Shown piece by piece: positions 41,984 to 53,100 of a stretch of DNA of 64,000 nt. The position numbers and the translations under genes are program-made. The first letter of the stretch is position 1, and each line of letters starts with the position of its first letter. Below the pieces are notes generated by a model. It had not been told where the DNA came from. It was given only the letters and a program-made list of their open reading frames with translations, and made no database searches. Origin of the DNA: Paenibacillus sp. BK033 (lineage in GTDB: Bacteria; Bacillota; Bacilli; Paenibacillales; Paenibacillaceae); contig NZ_SLVP01000001.1 of NCBI RefSeq assembly GCF_004345425.1, forward strand, positions 496,001 to 560,000, written 5' to 3'.

Positions 41984-42187
41984 TTACACGCTTATCGCGC
42001 TTTGACTCCATTTATAGAAGCCGTAACCCTGCCCCTCATAGAACTCTAGGAATCCGTGTATGGATTGGATAGGTTCAAGGGTTACGTTAATCGATTTGGT
42101 AGTGTCGCGCATATGGATGAGCTTGCCCACCCATTCTCCATTCAATATCTCTTCTTTCACCTGCTGCATCGTTTGACTTACGTACAT
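41984..42187 (-). CDS. Small hypothetical protein
   Basis: A 67-residue soluble protein: MYVSQTMQQVKEEILNGEWV, then GKLIHMRDTTKSINVTLEPI, ending GFYKWSQSAISV. ATG 42187 follows AAGGTGG on the minus strand; the frame is open further upstream but without an SD. It looks like a real small beta-rich protein, but I do not recognise the family. It lies between two spore genes on the same strand and may be sporulation-expressed. Confidence 0.5.
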   Translation of the reverse strand: MYVSQTMQQVKEEILNGEWVGKLIHMRDTTKSINVTLEPIQSIHGFLEFYEGQGYGFYKWSQSAISV

Positions 42188-42407
42188 GCATTTCCACCTT
42201 TCTTGTGCCTCATATTTAGTGTGGCAGCAATCTTCTATAGTCGCTACCCAAGCTATCATTTTCGGGTAATCCTAGTTTATGCCGCTACTCGATTATATAG
42301 AAGGCGGTGAATAAATAATGTCACTTTCCGTTGTCGCATATTAGGTAGTTTTATCGACTCTCACATTTAGCTGATGTTTTCATTTATTGGCCGCGGATGT
42401 ATGGTGG

Positions 42408-42448
42408 GATAAGGTTCCTGTCAAGCGGATGACAAGAATCTTATCCCA
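42408..42448. terminator. Hairpin downstream of the SspH-like gene
   Basis: GGATAAG...TGTCA and TGACA...CTTATCC pair with few mismatches around a 6-nt loop, just beyond the stop codon of the minus-strand gene. There is no clear T-tract, so the terminator assignment is moderate. Confidence 0.5.
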
Positions 42449-42456
42449 TTCCTCGT

Positions 42457-42666
42457 TCACACGAATGGCAGATCTAACTCTTCGTTGAATTCTTCCTCCA
42501 GCACCTCGACCGGTACCGTTTGTTCTTCTTCCGGCGTGGCTGTCGGATGAATTCTCGCCGTTCCTGCTCCTACATTCACGTGCTCGATAAAAACGGGGAC
42601 GCCGAAGTACGATACGATGATCATATCCGGAGATTCGGCGATCTCCTTCGCTCTGGATGCTTCCAC
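42457..42666 (-). CDS. H-type small acid-soluble spore protein (SspH-like)
   Basis: A ~69-residue protein matching the SspH family made in the forespore: ASRAKEIAESPDMIIVSYFG, VPVFIEHVNVGAGTARIHP, TVPVEVLEEEF. The conserved RAKEI start, the V-x-Y/F-x-G-x-PVxIxHV core and the TVPVxxLEE tail are clear. GTG 42666 has AGAGGTGA 6 nt upstream and is preferred over TTG 42672. The tail has about ten extra acidic residues compared with B. subtilis SspH. Confidence 0.8.
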   Translation of the reverse strand: MEASRAKEIAESPDMIIVSYFGVPVFIEHVNVGAGTARIHPTATPEEEQTVPVEVLEEEFNEELDLPFV

Positions 42667-42932
42667 AGTCAATCACCTCTTGCAAAGTATTTGCAGAGAC
42701 CCGGTTGTTTATCCGCGCGGCCGCATCGAACAATGTCGCGATATTTTAAACACAAAGAAAACATTTGATAATCGAAGTTTTTTTGTGTTTTAATAGACTG
42801 CATGGTTTGAAATGGTAATAAACGACAGTGAAATGAGTCTTAAAGTCCTATTCATATAGATATTTAGAGCTATAATTAATATAGTTTATCTACCGTATTT
42901 TATACATTCATAGGAAAAGGACAGGGGTTCTC

Positions 42933-45632
42933 ATGAAAAACTTATCACGAAAATGGATGTTTATGGTTATTGTCGCATTGATCTTTCAATTGGGTGCAGG
43001 AAATTACATTACGCCTACCATATTCGCCGCTTCGGGTCTTAATTTAACGACCAGCTTGGGTTCAGCCTCATTTGCTGCAGGAGACAATACGGTCTCGACT
43101 CCGGTTGCGGTCGACTCTGGCATAACCGTAACCGACGCGGTTAGTACGACGCTCGAAAGCGCGGAAGTGGCTATTACAGGCAACTTTTTTGCTGGGGAAG
43201 ACGTGTTGGCTTTCATTAACGACGGAGCGACCATGGGGAATATTGCGGCAAGCTATGATGCATCTAAGGGCTTGCTGACGCTGACGTCGGCGGGTGCTGC
43301 AGCAACGTTAGCGCAGTGGCAAAGCGCCCTTCGTTCAATTGCCTATACGAATACGGCCGTAACGCCGAATACGGCAACGCGTACGATCAGCTTCAATGCG
43401 GCTGACGGGGCTGGCAATACCAGCAATACAACAACGAGGAGCGTTTCGGTGTCGGCGACGGACCAGACGCCTATCTTGACCGTGTCCGGCGGGACGACAA
43501 CTTACGTGTCCGGCAGCTCTTCTGTCACGATTGACTCCAGCGTGACGGTAACCGATTTGGATAATACGACGTTATCCAGCGCTACGGTATCCATCGAGGC
43601 AGGCTACATGTCTGGTGATATGCTAGTTTTTATCAATACGAATTCAGCCATGTACGGCAATATTGTCGCAAGTTATAATGCAGCTTCGGGCGTGCTGACG
43701 CTGACATCCTCTGGCGCGACAGCCACGTTGGCGCAATGGTCCAATGCCTTGCGTTCAGTTGCGTTTTCGACAACGAGCATTGCGTCAGGAAACCGAATCA
43801 TCAGCTACAAAGGGAGCGACGGCTCAAAAACGAGCGCCGCTGCTACGAATACGGTACATGTTGCCGGGTCGCCAAACTTGACCGCGAGCAACGGCTCGGC
43901 TTCCTTCGTGGCTGGAGATAACACAACCTCTATACCGGTTATTATCGACTCCGGTCTAACGGTGACAGATGGAGTCAGTGCTACGCTTGCAAGCGCGTCC
44001 GTGGAAATTGCGGGCGGCTTCCAAACAGGTGAAGACATCCTTCGCTTTACCAATGACGGTGCAACAATGGGGAATATCACGGCTAGCTATGATGCAGCCA
44101 TGGGTGTGTTGACACTGACGTCCGCGGGTGCTACGGCTACGCTCTCGCAGTGGCAAAGCGCCTTGCGTACTGTTTCTTATACAAATGCTGCCATCATACC
44201 AAATACGGCAACGCGTACAATCAGCTTCAGTGCCATCGATGGTGCTGGCAATACCAGCAATACTACAACGAGAACCGTTACCGTAACTGCCACGAATCAG
44301 ACGCCTATCCTAACCGCTAGCAACAGTTCGGTCATTTTTAGGTCCGGTGATCAGGCAGCTTCAACTCCGGTAGCCGTAGACAGCGGTCTGACGATAACCG
44401 ACTTGGACAACACGACGCTTGCAAGTGCATCGGTTAGCGTCTCAAGCCACTTCATCGCCCAAGAGGATGTGCTGGCATTCACCAACGACAATGCTGCGAA
44501 ATACGGCAATATTACGGCTAGTTTTTCGAGCACGAGCGGGGAGTTGACGATGACTTCCGCAGGAAGTGCTGCAACCTTGCCCCAATGGCAAAACGCCTTG
44601 CGAGCCGTTACCTATAACAATATAGCCGCAGCACCGGATACGGCGGCTCGCACGGTCAGCTTCATCGTAAACGACGGAGCAAGCAACAGCGGCAGTGTAA
44701 CAAAGAACATTACCCTGATCGCGTTAAGCGGCTTAAGCTCCAGTCCGAATACATTTAGCTTGTTGGCAGGTCAAACGGCGACAACGGTCATTACGGCCAA
44801 GTATTCCAACCTGTCAGAGGCGGATGTGACCTCATTGGTTTCTTGGTCTGTTCAAAATCCTGCAATCGCGAGCGTTTCAAACGGAAGCATTACAGGTCTC
44901 CTGACAGGCAGTACAGTGATCACTGCCGTTTACGGAACCAAATCCATAGACATAAGCGTGACAGTGAGAAGCGTCTCCGGCCCGGGTCCCGGAACGCTCC
45001 CGGCTACGAAGATCTTCCGCGATTTCGTCTCTACCGACCGGCTTAAAGTATCAATACAAGCTGCCTTAAACGCCGGGAAACCAACATCGTTCCAAGACAC
45101 GGCGTCCCATTGGGCCTCCAAAGATATTTCACTTGGCGCTAAGATAGGCATAATCGCGGGCTATCCGGATGGCAATTTCCGCCCGGATGCCTCTGTTACG
45201 AGAGCTGAGTTTAGTACGCTTGTCGTTAAAGCATTTGCTTTACGTTCGGACAATGGCGGGAAAGAATTTGAGGATACCCCTACCTCCTGGGCACAAGAGT
45301 CCATTGGAATTCTTGCTGACTACGGCGTTATCAGCGGATATCCCGATGGAACATTCCACCCTGACCAAACGATTACGCGTGCCGAGATGGTTGCCATTCT
45401 TTCGAAAATACTTATTATGCAAAGCAATTCCGGTGAATCCAATACTTTCATTGATATAGCGCCCCAGCATTGGGCTAAGAAGATGATTGAAGAAGCCACG
45501 GCAGCCGGAATTATCCATGGCAAGGGCGGAAACCGGTTTGCGCCGGACGATACCCTTACAAGGGCTGAAGCTTTGACGGTTATCCTTCGCGTAATGAAAA
45601 AAGATCCGGTTATTTCGGATCTCCTCGGATAA
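42933..45632 (+). CDS. SLH-anchored surface protein with four tandem repeats
   Basis: An 899-residue secreted protein. The signal peptide is residues ~1-33. Four beta-rich repeats of about 130-140 residues follow (~35-175, 180-308, 311-450, 456-590), each with the pattern DSG/SxTVTD, ATLxSAxVxI, A[FM]xNDxA, GxLTLTSxGxxATLxQWxxALR. Then a Big_2 Ig-like domain (~593-675) and three SLH repeats (~707-890). Repeats 1 and 3 are the most similar, also at DNA level, suggesting recent duplication. No catalytic residues are visible, so an adhesive or structural S-layer-associated role is likely. It has its own promoter region and ends in a bidirectional terminator. Confidence 0.85.
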   Translation: MKNLSRKWMFMVIVALIFQLGAGNYITPTIFAASGLNLTTSLGSASFAAGDNTVSTPVAVDSGITVTDAVSTTLESAEVAITGNFFAGEDVLAFINDGATMGNIAASYDASKGLLTLTSAGAAATLAQWQSALRSIAYTNTAVTPNTATRTISFNAADGAGNTSNTTTRSVSVSATDQTPILTVSGGTTTYVSGSSSVTIDSSVTVTDLDNTTLSSATVSIEAGYMSGDMLVFINTNSAMYGNIVASYNAASGVLTLTSSGATATLAQWSNALRSVAFSTTSIASGNRIISYKGSDGSKTSAAATNTVHVAGSPNLTASNGSASFVAGDNTTSIPVIIDSGLTVTDGVSATLASASVEIAGGFQTGEDILRFTNDGATMGNITASYDAAMGVLTLTSAGATATLSQWQSALRTVSYTNAAIIPNTATRTISFSAIDGAGNTSNTTTRTVTVTATNQTPILTASNSSVIFRSGDQAASTPVAVDSGLTITDLDNTTLASASVSVSSHFIAQEDVLAFTNDNAAKYGNITASFSSTSGELTMTSAGSAATLPQWQNALRAVTYNNIAAAPDTAARTVSFIVNDGASNSGSVTKNITLIALSGLSSSPNTFSLLAGQTATTVITAKYSNLSEADVTSLVSWSVQNPAIASVSNGSITGLLTGSTVITAVYGTKSIDISVTVRSVSGPGPGTLPATKIFRDFVSTDRLKVSIQAALNAGKPTSFQDTASHWASKDISLGAKIGIIAGYPDGNFRPDASVTRAEFSTLVVKAFALRSDNGGKEFEDTPTSWAQESIGILADYGVISGYPDGTFHPDQTITRAEMVAILSKILIMQSNSGESNTFIDIAPQHWAKKMIEEATAAGIIHGKGGNRFAPDDTLTRAEALTVILRVMKKDPVISDLLG

Positions 45633-45637
45633 AACGA

Positions 45638-45688
45638 CAAGAAGGGCAGTATCTCAGGTGGTTCACCCGAGATACTGCCCTTCTCCAT
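45638..45688. terminator. Bidirectional terminator between convergent genes
   Basis: AGAAGGGCAGTATCTC and GAGATACTGCCCTTCT form a 16-bp perfect stem with a 14-nt loop, serving the SLH gene (+) and the AraC gene (-). Confidence 0.85.
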
Positions 45689-46915
45689 TTATTTGACCTT
45701 ATGAATGTGAGAAATTTGCTGCTTTCGGAATTCGCCGGGCGGCATCCCGATCTGCTTTTTGAACATCCGGTTGAAGGACGTTATGTTCTCGTACCCGACA
45801 TGTACGCCAATGTCGTGGATAGACATCCCGGTGACGATAAGCAGCTCCTTGGCCTTGCGGATGCGGATTTCGTTCAGATGGTCGCTGAAGTTGGCTCCGG
45901 TTTTTTCTTTTATATAGACGGACAAATACGCGGGTGACATGTTTAGCAATTGGGCCAGATAGGCAAGCGACAAATCCTGAGAGTAACGGGTGTTCAAAAT
46001 ATCCATTATCAAGGCTGCGATTGGATCCTGACGTTCTTGCGTTTCGTTGATGAAGGCGGCTACGCACTCAAAAAGCTCTGTAAACGTATCCAAATAATCT
46101 TGCACGGTGGCGCATTCCCTCACTTGCCTGATAATGGAGTAGGCCTTATCAACGGATTCGGCCTTTAAGTGCAGCGGCTCCAGATTAATCCACACTTTGG
46201 ATGCGATAAGATCGGCCAAGTGCCGATACACTTGAACGGAGGCGCCGTTTTTGACGAAAAGATCGATAATCTGGGACATCAGCTGTATGGCACCCTCGGC
46301 GTTGCCCGATTGCATAAACGAACCCAGAGCCTGCTCGTGTTTCGGGTTTAACAGCATTGGAGGAGCTGCCTGCAGCTTGTCAATAAACTGTATATCCTCG
46401 GTCAGGTTCGCCTGCATGGCCATTTGCCGTACTTCCTGATAGGCGGCGCCAAGGTCATGATAACGAACGCTTTGCGTGCCGACGGCTATAGTGACAGGGC
46501 AGCGGATATTTTGCCGTTTCAACAGCGGTTGCAAGGTATGCATGAAAGAGGCGATTTTCTCGCGGATACCTCCATAAAGGACCGTTACCACGCAATCCGT
46601 CTCGATCTGGAACGTGTCGGTGTCGTTAAACCTCTCGCTTATCCGATTATGGAGGAATTCGGCGACGCTATGCAGGATATACGGTTGTTCATCATTGGCG
46701 CAAGCTTCTTTGGAAAATCGAAAATGAAAGAGCACAACATGACAGCTACGGTTGGCTGGCAGCCGGTTGCTCCAATCCGCACCCAAGACTCCGTTAATAT
46801 TCCTTAAACGGTTTAAGCATTCCAAGCGAGACAGAGCGGACTGGGGTAAATTCGAACCTAGCTTTCTGTAGCTGTGGGAAGGCCCTTTCCGCATAAACAT
46901 TCTCATGAAAGGCAC
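45689..46915 (-). CDS. AraC-family regulator lacking the usual membrane sensor half
   Basis: A 408-residue protein. Residues ~55-180 resemble the degenerate GGDEF-like domain found in large Paenibacillus AraC regulators (CHVVLFHFRFSKE, IRCPVTIAVGTQSVRYHDLG). The C-terminal 100 residues are a normal AraC DNA-binding domain (LAYLAQLLNMSPAYLSVYIK, MSIHDIGVHVGYENITSFNR, MPPGEFRKQQI). In the relatives I recall these parts follow two membrane helices and a Cache-type sensor, giving about 750 residues; that half is absent. The start (GTG 46915) has no clear SD. It may be a truncated gene or a natural cytosolic form. Its target is unknown. Confidence 0.65.
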   Translation of the reverse strand: MPFMRMFMRKGPSHSYRKLGSNLPQSALSRLECLNRLRNINGVLGADWSNRLPANRSCHVVLFHFRFSKEACANDEQPYILHSVAEFLHNRISERFNDTDTFQIETDCVVTVLYGGIREKIASFMHTLQPLLKRQNIRCPVTIAVGTQSVRYHDLGAAYQEVRQMAMQANLTEDIQFIDKLQAAPPMLLNPKHEQALGSFMQSGNAEGAIQLMSQIIDLFVKNGASVQVYRHLADLIASKVWINLEPLHLKAESVDKAYSIIRQVRECATVQDYLDTFTELFECVAAFINETQERQDPIAALIMDILNTRYSQDLSLAYLAQLLNMSPAYLSVYIKEKTGANFSDHLNEIRIRKAKELLIVTGMSIHDIGVHVGYENITSFNRMFKKQIGMPPGEFRKQQISHIHKVK

Positions 46916-47182
46916 CCTGCTTTCCAGTTGTATTTGTCCATTTATTCATAATACTTCCATAGAGTGAGTCTGGAGTTAAGCTAGTGTTATCTGAATGTCA
47001 AAAAAATGATAGACCCTATATTAGATAATATGCAGAAAGTACGGACTTGCCGGAAAACCGTCTTCCATTCTAAAGAGCTGTATGCTATCGAATGAAATGT
47101 GAATAGGCATTCCGCATCCGCTAGATTACACTGTCTGTGAATTAGGCAGCAGCAATCTTAATAGAAGCGGAGCGTGTGAGGA

Positions 47183-50100
47183 ATGAATAGGTTGTTCAAA
47201 CAAGCGCGGCGGCGGTTCATCGCGGGAACGATGACGGTAGCGCTTGTCGTAACGGGCTTGCCGATTGGCGCGTCCGGGACGGCTAACGCGGAGGCGTCGC
47301 AGCTCGGACCGGAGCTATTGATTACGGAAATCGTGGCTAATTCTCCGAACTATACGCCTCCGGGCGGAAGCGGTACGGACGATAACGCTTGGGAATATGT
47401 CGAGTTGTACAATAACAGCGACACTGCGATTTCGCTGGGTGACTACTTTATTACCCGCGACAGCTATAACGGCGGCGCTCATTACGAGTATCCCATCGAA
47501 GCTGGCCGCATGCTTGAGCCTCATCAGACGATTGTTGTAAAAGGTCAAAGCAATGCTTCCGATCCTGCTACGGCAGCAGAGCATAACGCGCTTGCATCTT
47601 TTAACTCGGCATACCACGCCGAACTGACGGAGACACAAGTCGCCTTTATGGACCAGTCCAGCGGCGGCAATCTTCCGAACACCGGTACACAGACGGTATC
47701 GGTCAAGCGTTCTTTAAACAAAGAAACCGTTATTTCCGCGAGATATAACGATGCGGATGCCGCAGGGGCTCCGCTCATCAACTCCTCCAACAACATCGAC
47801 GACAGCAACGGCAAAAGCATCGTATTTGCCTATAATCCGTTAAGCGGAGCAACGGCGATGACCAAGCTGGCATCCAAGCAAGCGCCAACGCCGGGAAGCC
47901 TTATTGCGGGTCAGCCGGTTGCGGATACGGGCGTTCCGGCGACTACGCCTCCGGTATTAACCCATGTTCCGGTAACTGTACCCATCGAACCGCAAAATTT
48001 CTCCGTGACAGCCGACGTGAGCAGCGACGGTGCTTTGCTCTCCGCGAAGCTCTATTACAAGAAAGCGGAAGATGCTGCTTTTACGCCGGCAGACATTAAC
48101 GTCAAGGATTCCTCTAGCGTACTGACCGGCGTAATCCCCGCAAGCGTGATGCAAGGGACAAGCAAGGTGGAGTACTATATCGAAGCAACGAACGCTGCCG
48201 GCATGACCAGAAGCCCGTCCGCGGCCGACAGCTTCTACGAGCTGCAGATCAAGCAGCCCCAGCAGCCGGAAGAGCCGGAGCTGCCCCCGGTTCTGCTCAT
48301 TTCGGAAATCGTGTTTAACACCCCGAATATCGGCAGCGGGGACGTAAATGCCTGGGAGTATTTCGAGATCTATAACAACAGCAGCGAGCCAATCGCGTTG
48401 AATGACTACCAAATCCAGTATTTTAACGGTTCTGCGCTCGCATACGAGTGGACGTTCAGGGATAACAAGACGATCCAGCCAAACCAGACTATGGTTGTGC
48501 GCGCTTATTACAGCGATGAACAAAACGGCTCGCTGGACAAGTTCAACGGAGCTTATAACGTGTCGCTTACCGACAACGACATCGTCTCGTTTAATCACCC
48601 GTCCGGCAATCTGATCAATACGAATGAGCATACGGTATCGATCGTGAAGAAGACCGGAGAAACGGTCGACACGATCGTATCGGCCAAATACAACGACGGC
48701 TGCCCGGCCGAAGCGGCTACCAATTGCGACGACTTGAACAATACGGCCGTGATCTATAAAGTGGATGGCCAAAAAACGAAGCTGATGGAGAAGGTCGGAA
48801 GCAAGGTTGCGCCAACGCCGGGTTCTTTGGCCGCCGGTCAGCTTTCCCCTCAAATCGAGCATGCGCAGGTAGCAGGCTCGACTTTGGTTAAAGATATTCC
48901 GATCAATGCCGTTATTACGAGTGCGGCTGGCACTGTTCAAGGCGCCAAGCTTTACTTCAAGACGGATAAGGATGCGGATTACGGCTCCGTCAATATGACC
49001 GCGGGTGCGGAAAACCGCTATAGCGGGGTTATTCCAAAGGAAGCCATGAGCGAGGAGGCCGAATACCTCTATTACTACATTGAGGCGACGGACGGGCTTC
49101 ATACGAGAAAGAATCCCTTCTCCGGCAGCCCGTTTCAGGTTCGGATATTCCACTCGGTGACGGATGCCGCTCCTGCGCTTCTCGTTACGGAGCTTGTTCC
49201 GGATGATAAGGGCAGCGATATGTACGAGTACATCGAGGTATACAACAACACGGATCGATCCGTTAATCTGAAGGACTATGCGATCTATTACGAATTTTCG
49301 CATGGCGCGACGATCAGATGGGATTTATCGGAGGACTTTAATCTGCCTTCGAAGCAATCGGCGGTCATTTGGGTCAAATCCGACTTAAGCCTTGACAAGA
49401 CGCTGGCGGATTTCAACGCGCATTGGAGCTCGGTAACGGGTTCGCCTGTAAATCTGACAAGCGCGCAATTGACTTCTCTTTACTCGATCGGAATGGACAA
49501 TACAAGCGAGGGACGTATTCTGATCGCTCCGGACGCCGCCGATTGGGTTGGCCATTGGGGCGGCGCCATTTCGCAGGCCTGGTATAACGTTGGCAAGGAT
49601 GAAGTGAATGACGACGGAAAAAGCGTTGTATACGAATATCCGAAAGGCGATTCGAATCCGCAATTTTTGAATCGGATGTTCGAGCGCTCCGCCGGCCAGA
49701 CGGCTACGCCGGGCGTAATCGTCGAAGGACAGGTGCCGGAAATAACCGTCGAGGTTCCCGAGGACGCGACAAAGCCGGAAATCACTTATACGGCTCCCGC
49801 AGGCAACCAGCCATTTGGCAGCTTGAACGTTGCGGCGACCATCTTGGACGATGTCAAAGTTGACCGGGCAACTCTCTTCTTCAAAAAGAAGGGCGATTCC
49901 GCCTATCAGGAAGCTAACATGCTTCGTTCGTTGACCAATCCAAACGAATACAGCGGTACAATCGCTTTGGATAAAATACTTGGGGCAGAAGCTCTCGACT
50001 ATTATATCGAAGCGGCGGACGGCCAGAACGTTTCCCGTTCGACGGATGGCGGAGGGGCCCTTTACTCGGTTACCTTTGAACCAAAAAGCAAGCTGTGGCT

Positions 50101-53100
50101 CGATACAGCTCCGAACAGCTTCCTGAAAGGCAATGCCCGGATTCAAGGCAATGCCCTTGATGCGGGACGCGCGTTAAGCTTGAAAGCGGACGGCCAGACG
50201 CTGGGCAGCGGGAAGGCGTTAAACGACGATGCTTATCTGACGTTTGACGCCGACAATATGGAGAAGAGCTTTAATGACGGTTTATACGTGAACGGACAGC
50301 TGGTATCGACGTTCCCTAACGTATCCTATCTTGCGCCTCATGTCGCAACCGTACCTAAAAGTCTGCTGAAGCCGGGCAACAACGTGCTGCTCGTGACGGC
50401 CGGCAACAAGCTGGATCCGCTTGGCACGGAAGGCAATAACGATGACTACAAGATCGAGAACATGAGGTTCTTGCTCGGCAATGGCGGGCAAGCCGCTATC
50501 ACTGCGAGAGGCAAGGTGCTCGATAAAGACCAGTTTACCGTTGTTGATCCGGCCAAACGGCAAAAGGTCGGCGACAGCGCCGGCTATTTCGAATATCTCG
50601 AGCTGACCGTCAATCTGCCCGAATCGTTGTTCCAAGGCACAGCAGCAACGCTGGATACAACTACGCTCTCCGATGGCGAGCACGTCTTCGAGGTGTCCGA
50701 TGCCGAAGCGGGAACCAAGGCAAGCGTAACGGCTATCATCGACAACACGCTCCCGGTATTCGAAGAGTTCTCCGTTAAGAACGGCGAAACCTACAGCGGC
50801 AATATCGCGCTGAACGTTAAAGCTGCAGACGCAACCTCCGGTATTCGCACAACGACGGCTACGTTGGATGGTGAAGCCGTAACGCTGCCAGGTCAAGTGA
50901 AAGCATCCGAGCTGTCTGCCGGCGATCATGTATTTACCGTTACGGTTACGGACAAAGCCGGCAATGCTGCGGCTTCTTCCGCGACCTTCAGCGTCGGCGA
51001 CGAGACACCAAGTCAATCTTTCGAGCCAACGCCTGGGGATAACGCTGCAAACGTTGGAACTAATGCGCAGCTTAGCGTAAAGGTAAGCGATCCGAACGGG
51101 GATGCGATGGATGTCAGCTTCCGCGAAGCGTACCGATACAATTACAGCAATCGTACGGACATTGCGGGCTTTTCCAATTCGACGGACCGCGAACCTCCGC
51201 TGGAGCTGAACCCGGCTGGCGAAACGGCGGTTTCCGCGGAAGCGGTTAATCAGGTGAAAGCGGTGGACGGCAGTTATTTCGTCACCGACGCGGACGGCCT
51301 GTTCCCGTACCAGCGTTACGACTTCAAGCTGGATCAAGAGCCGGTCGATATCGCAAACGTAGAAGTAGTCTGGAAAGGGCATTCGCTGCCGGACCGTCAA
51401 GTGACCCTGTATGCTTGGAATTACAATACGAACAAGTGGGTAAGAGCCGCATCGGGCGTTGGGGCGGAAGACTTCGAGCTGAAGGCGAAGGTCAGCGCGT
51501 CGGATATGGTTAGAGACAAAACGATTCACGTGCTTGTCCAGGATCTCGTGCCGGCTGCCGAGGACGGAGTCGACTTCAGCTTCGCATGGGCGAGCGACAC
51601 GCAATATTACTCCGATTCCTATCCGGAAATTTACGACAAAGAAATGAAATACGTAGCCGACATGAAGGACGAGAAGAAAATTTCCTATCTCATTCACACC
51701 GGCGATTTGGTCGATGACTTCAACCGTCCGGACGAGTGGAAGGTTGCGAGCGACAGCATGAAGCGTCTGGAGGATGCCGGCGTTCCGTATGGCGTCGTAA
51801 CGGGCAACCATGACGTCAATCACGACGAATCCAACTACACGGAATATTGGAAGTACTTCGGACGCGAGCGGTTCAAGGATCAGCCGTATTATGGCGACGA
51901 CCTGAACAATAACCGCGACCACTACGACTTGATTTCGGTCAAAGGCCAGGATTTCCTGATCATGTACCTGGGCTGGAACATTCAGGAGAGCACGGTGAAA
52001 TGGGCAAACGACGTGCTGAAGAAGTACCCGGACCGTTACGTCATTATCGGTACCCATGAATATATTTCACCGACGGGCGCTTATTCCGGTCAAGGCGAGA
52101 TGATCTGGAACGAAATCGTAGCGAAGAATGAGAATGTTAAGATGGTGCTTTGCGGACATTTGCATGGCGTTGCTTATAACGTCAAGCACGTCGAGAACAG
52201 CGACCGCGTCGTTATCGAGATGCTGGCGGATTACCAATCCGGCCCGCAGGGCGGACAAGGCTACATGAGATTCCTGGAATTTAATTTGGCCGCTAATCAG
52301 ATTCATGTAACGACTTACTCGGCTTACATGAACGACAGCAATTTCTTCGAGGAAGAAGGCAAGGACGACTTCCTGCTGCCTTACAAGACGCAGGATCCAA
52401 GCAAGCAGGTTGCGACCGATTTTATCGGAGTAAACGTCTTTGGCAGCAAAGAAATCGGCAGTCAGAAGTACGTGGCAAGCGGCAGCACGGCTACCGCAAG
52501 CTGGCCTGGTCTAGCAGGCAATACCGCATATCATTGGTACGCAACGGCCACGGACATAAACGGCGACAGCTCGACTTCGGATATATGGAGCTTCTCGACG
52601 GGCTCTAAGACGGTACCGCCAACAACTCCATCGAATCCGAGCACTCCGTCTAATCCGGATTCAAGTCCGGATGTAACGGTTATTTCACCAAATGCGATCC
52701 CTGCAGCGGGAGAAGTGACGCTGAAGCCGGATACGGGTGACAGCGCAATCGCTCTTAGCAAAGAAACGCTGGCCAAAATCGGCAGCCGCGAAGTGAAGGT
52801 CGACACCGGCAGCAGCGTTATGGTTACCATACCGGGTACGGTTCTGCAGTCTCTCGGCGGAAAGCTCGGCGATGGCAGCCAGCTCGTTATCAAGCTGGAC
52901 CAAATGGCGCAGAGTTTAATCGATCAGGCAGAAGCGGCTGCGGGAAGTAAGCGTAATGCGAATATGGAAGCGAAAGGCGCGGCCTTGCAGCTTTCCTTCG
53001 GCGAGCTTGGCAAATCCGGCGGTCTGACTAATATCGGCACGCTGCCTAGTCCGGTCAAGATTGATTTGAAGGCGGATTCGATCAATAACGTCAAGCTTGC

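Noticed and set aside
42380..42733. 117-codon minus-strand frame overlapping the SspH-like gene in another frame
   Set aside because: The SspH frame has a clear family match and SD. This frame is Arg-rich and random-looking.
47957..52057. Very long open frames on the minus strand (447 and 591 codons) opposite the metallophosphatase gene
   Set aside because: They lie entirely antisense to a gene with clear domains, have no SD, and their translations are Arg/Val/Ile-rich with no domain pattern. They follow from the biased codon use of the plus-strand gene.
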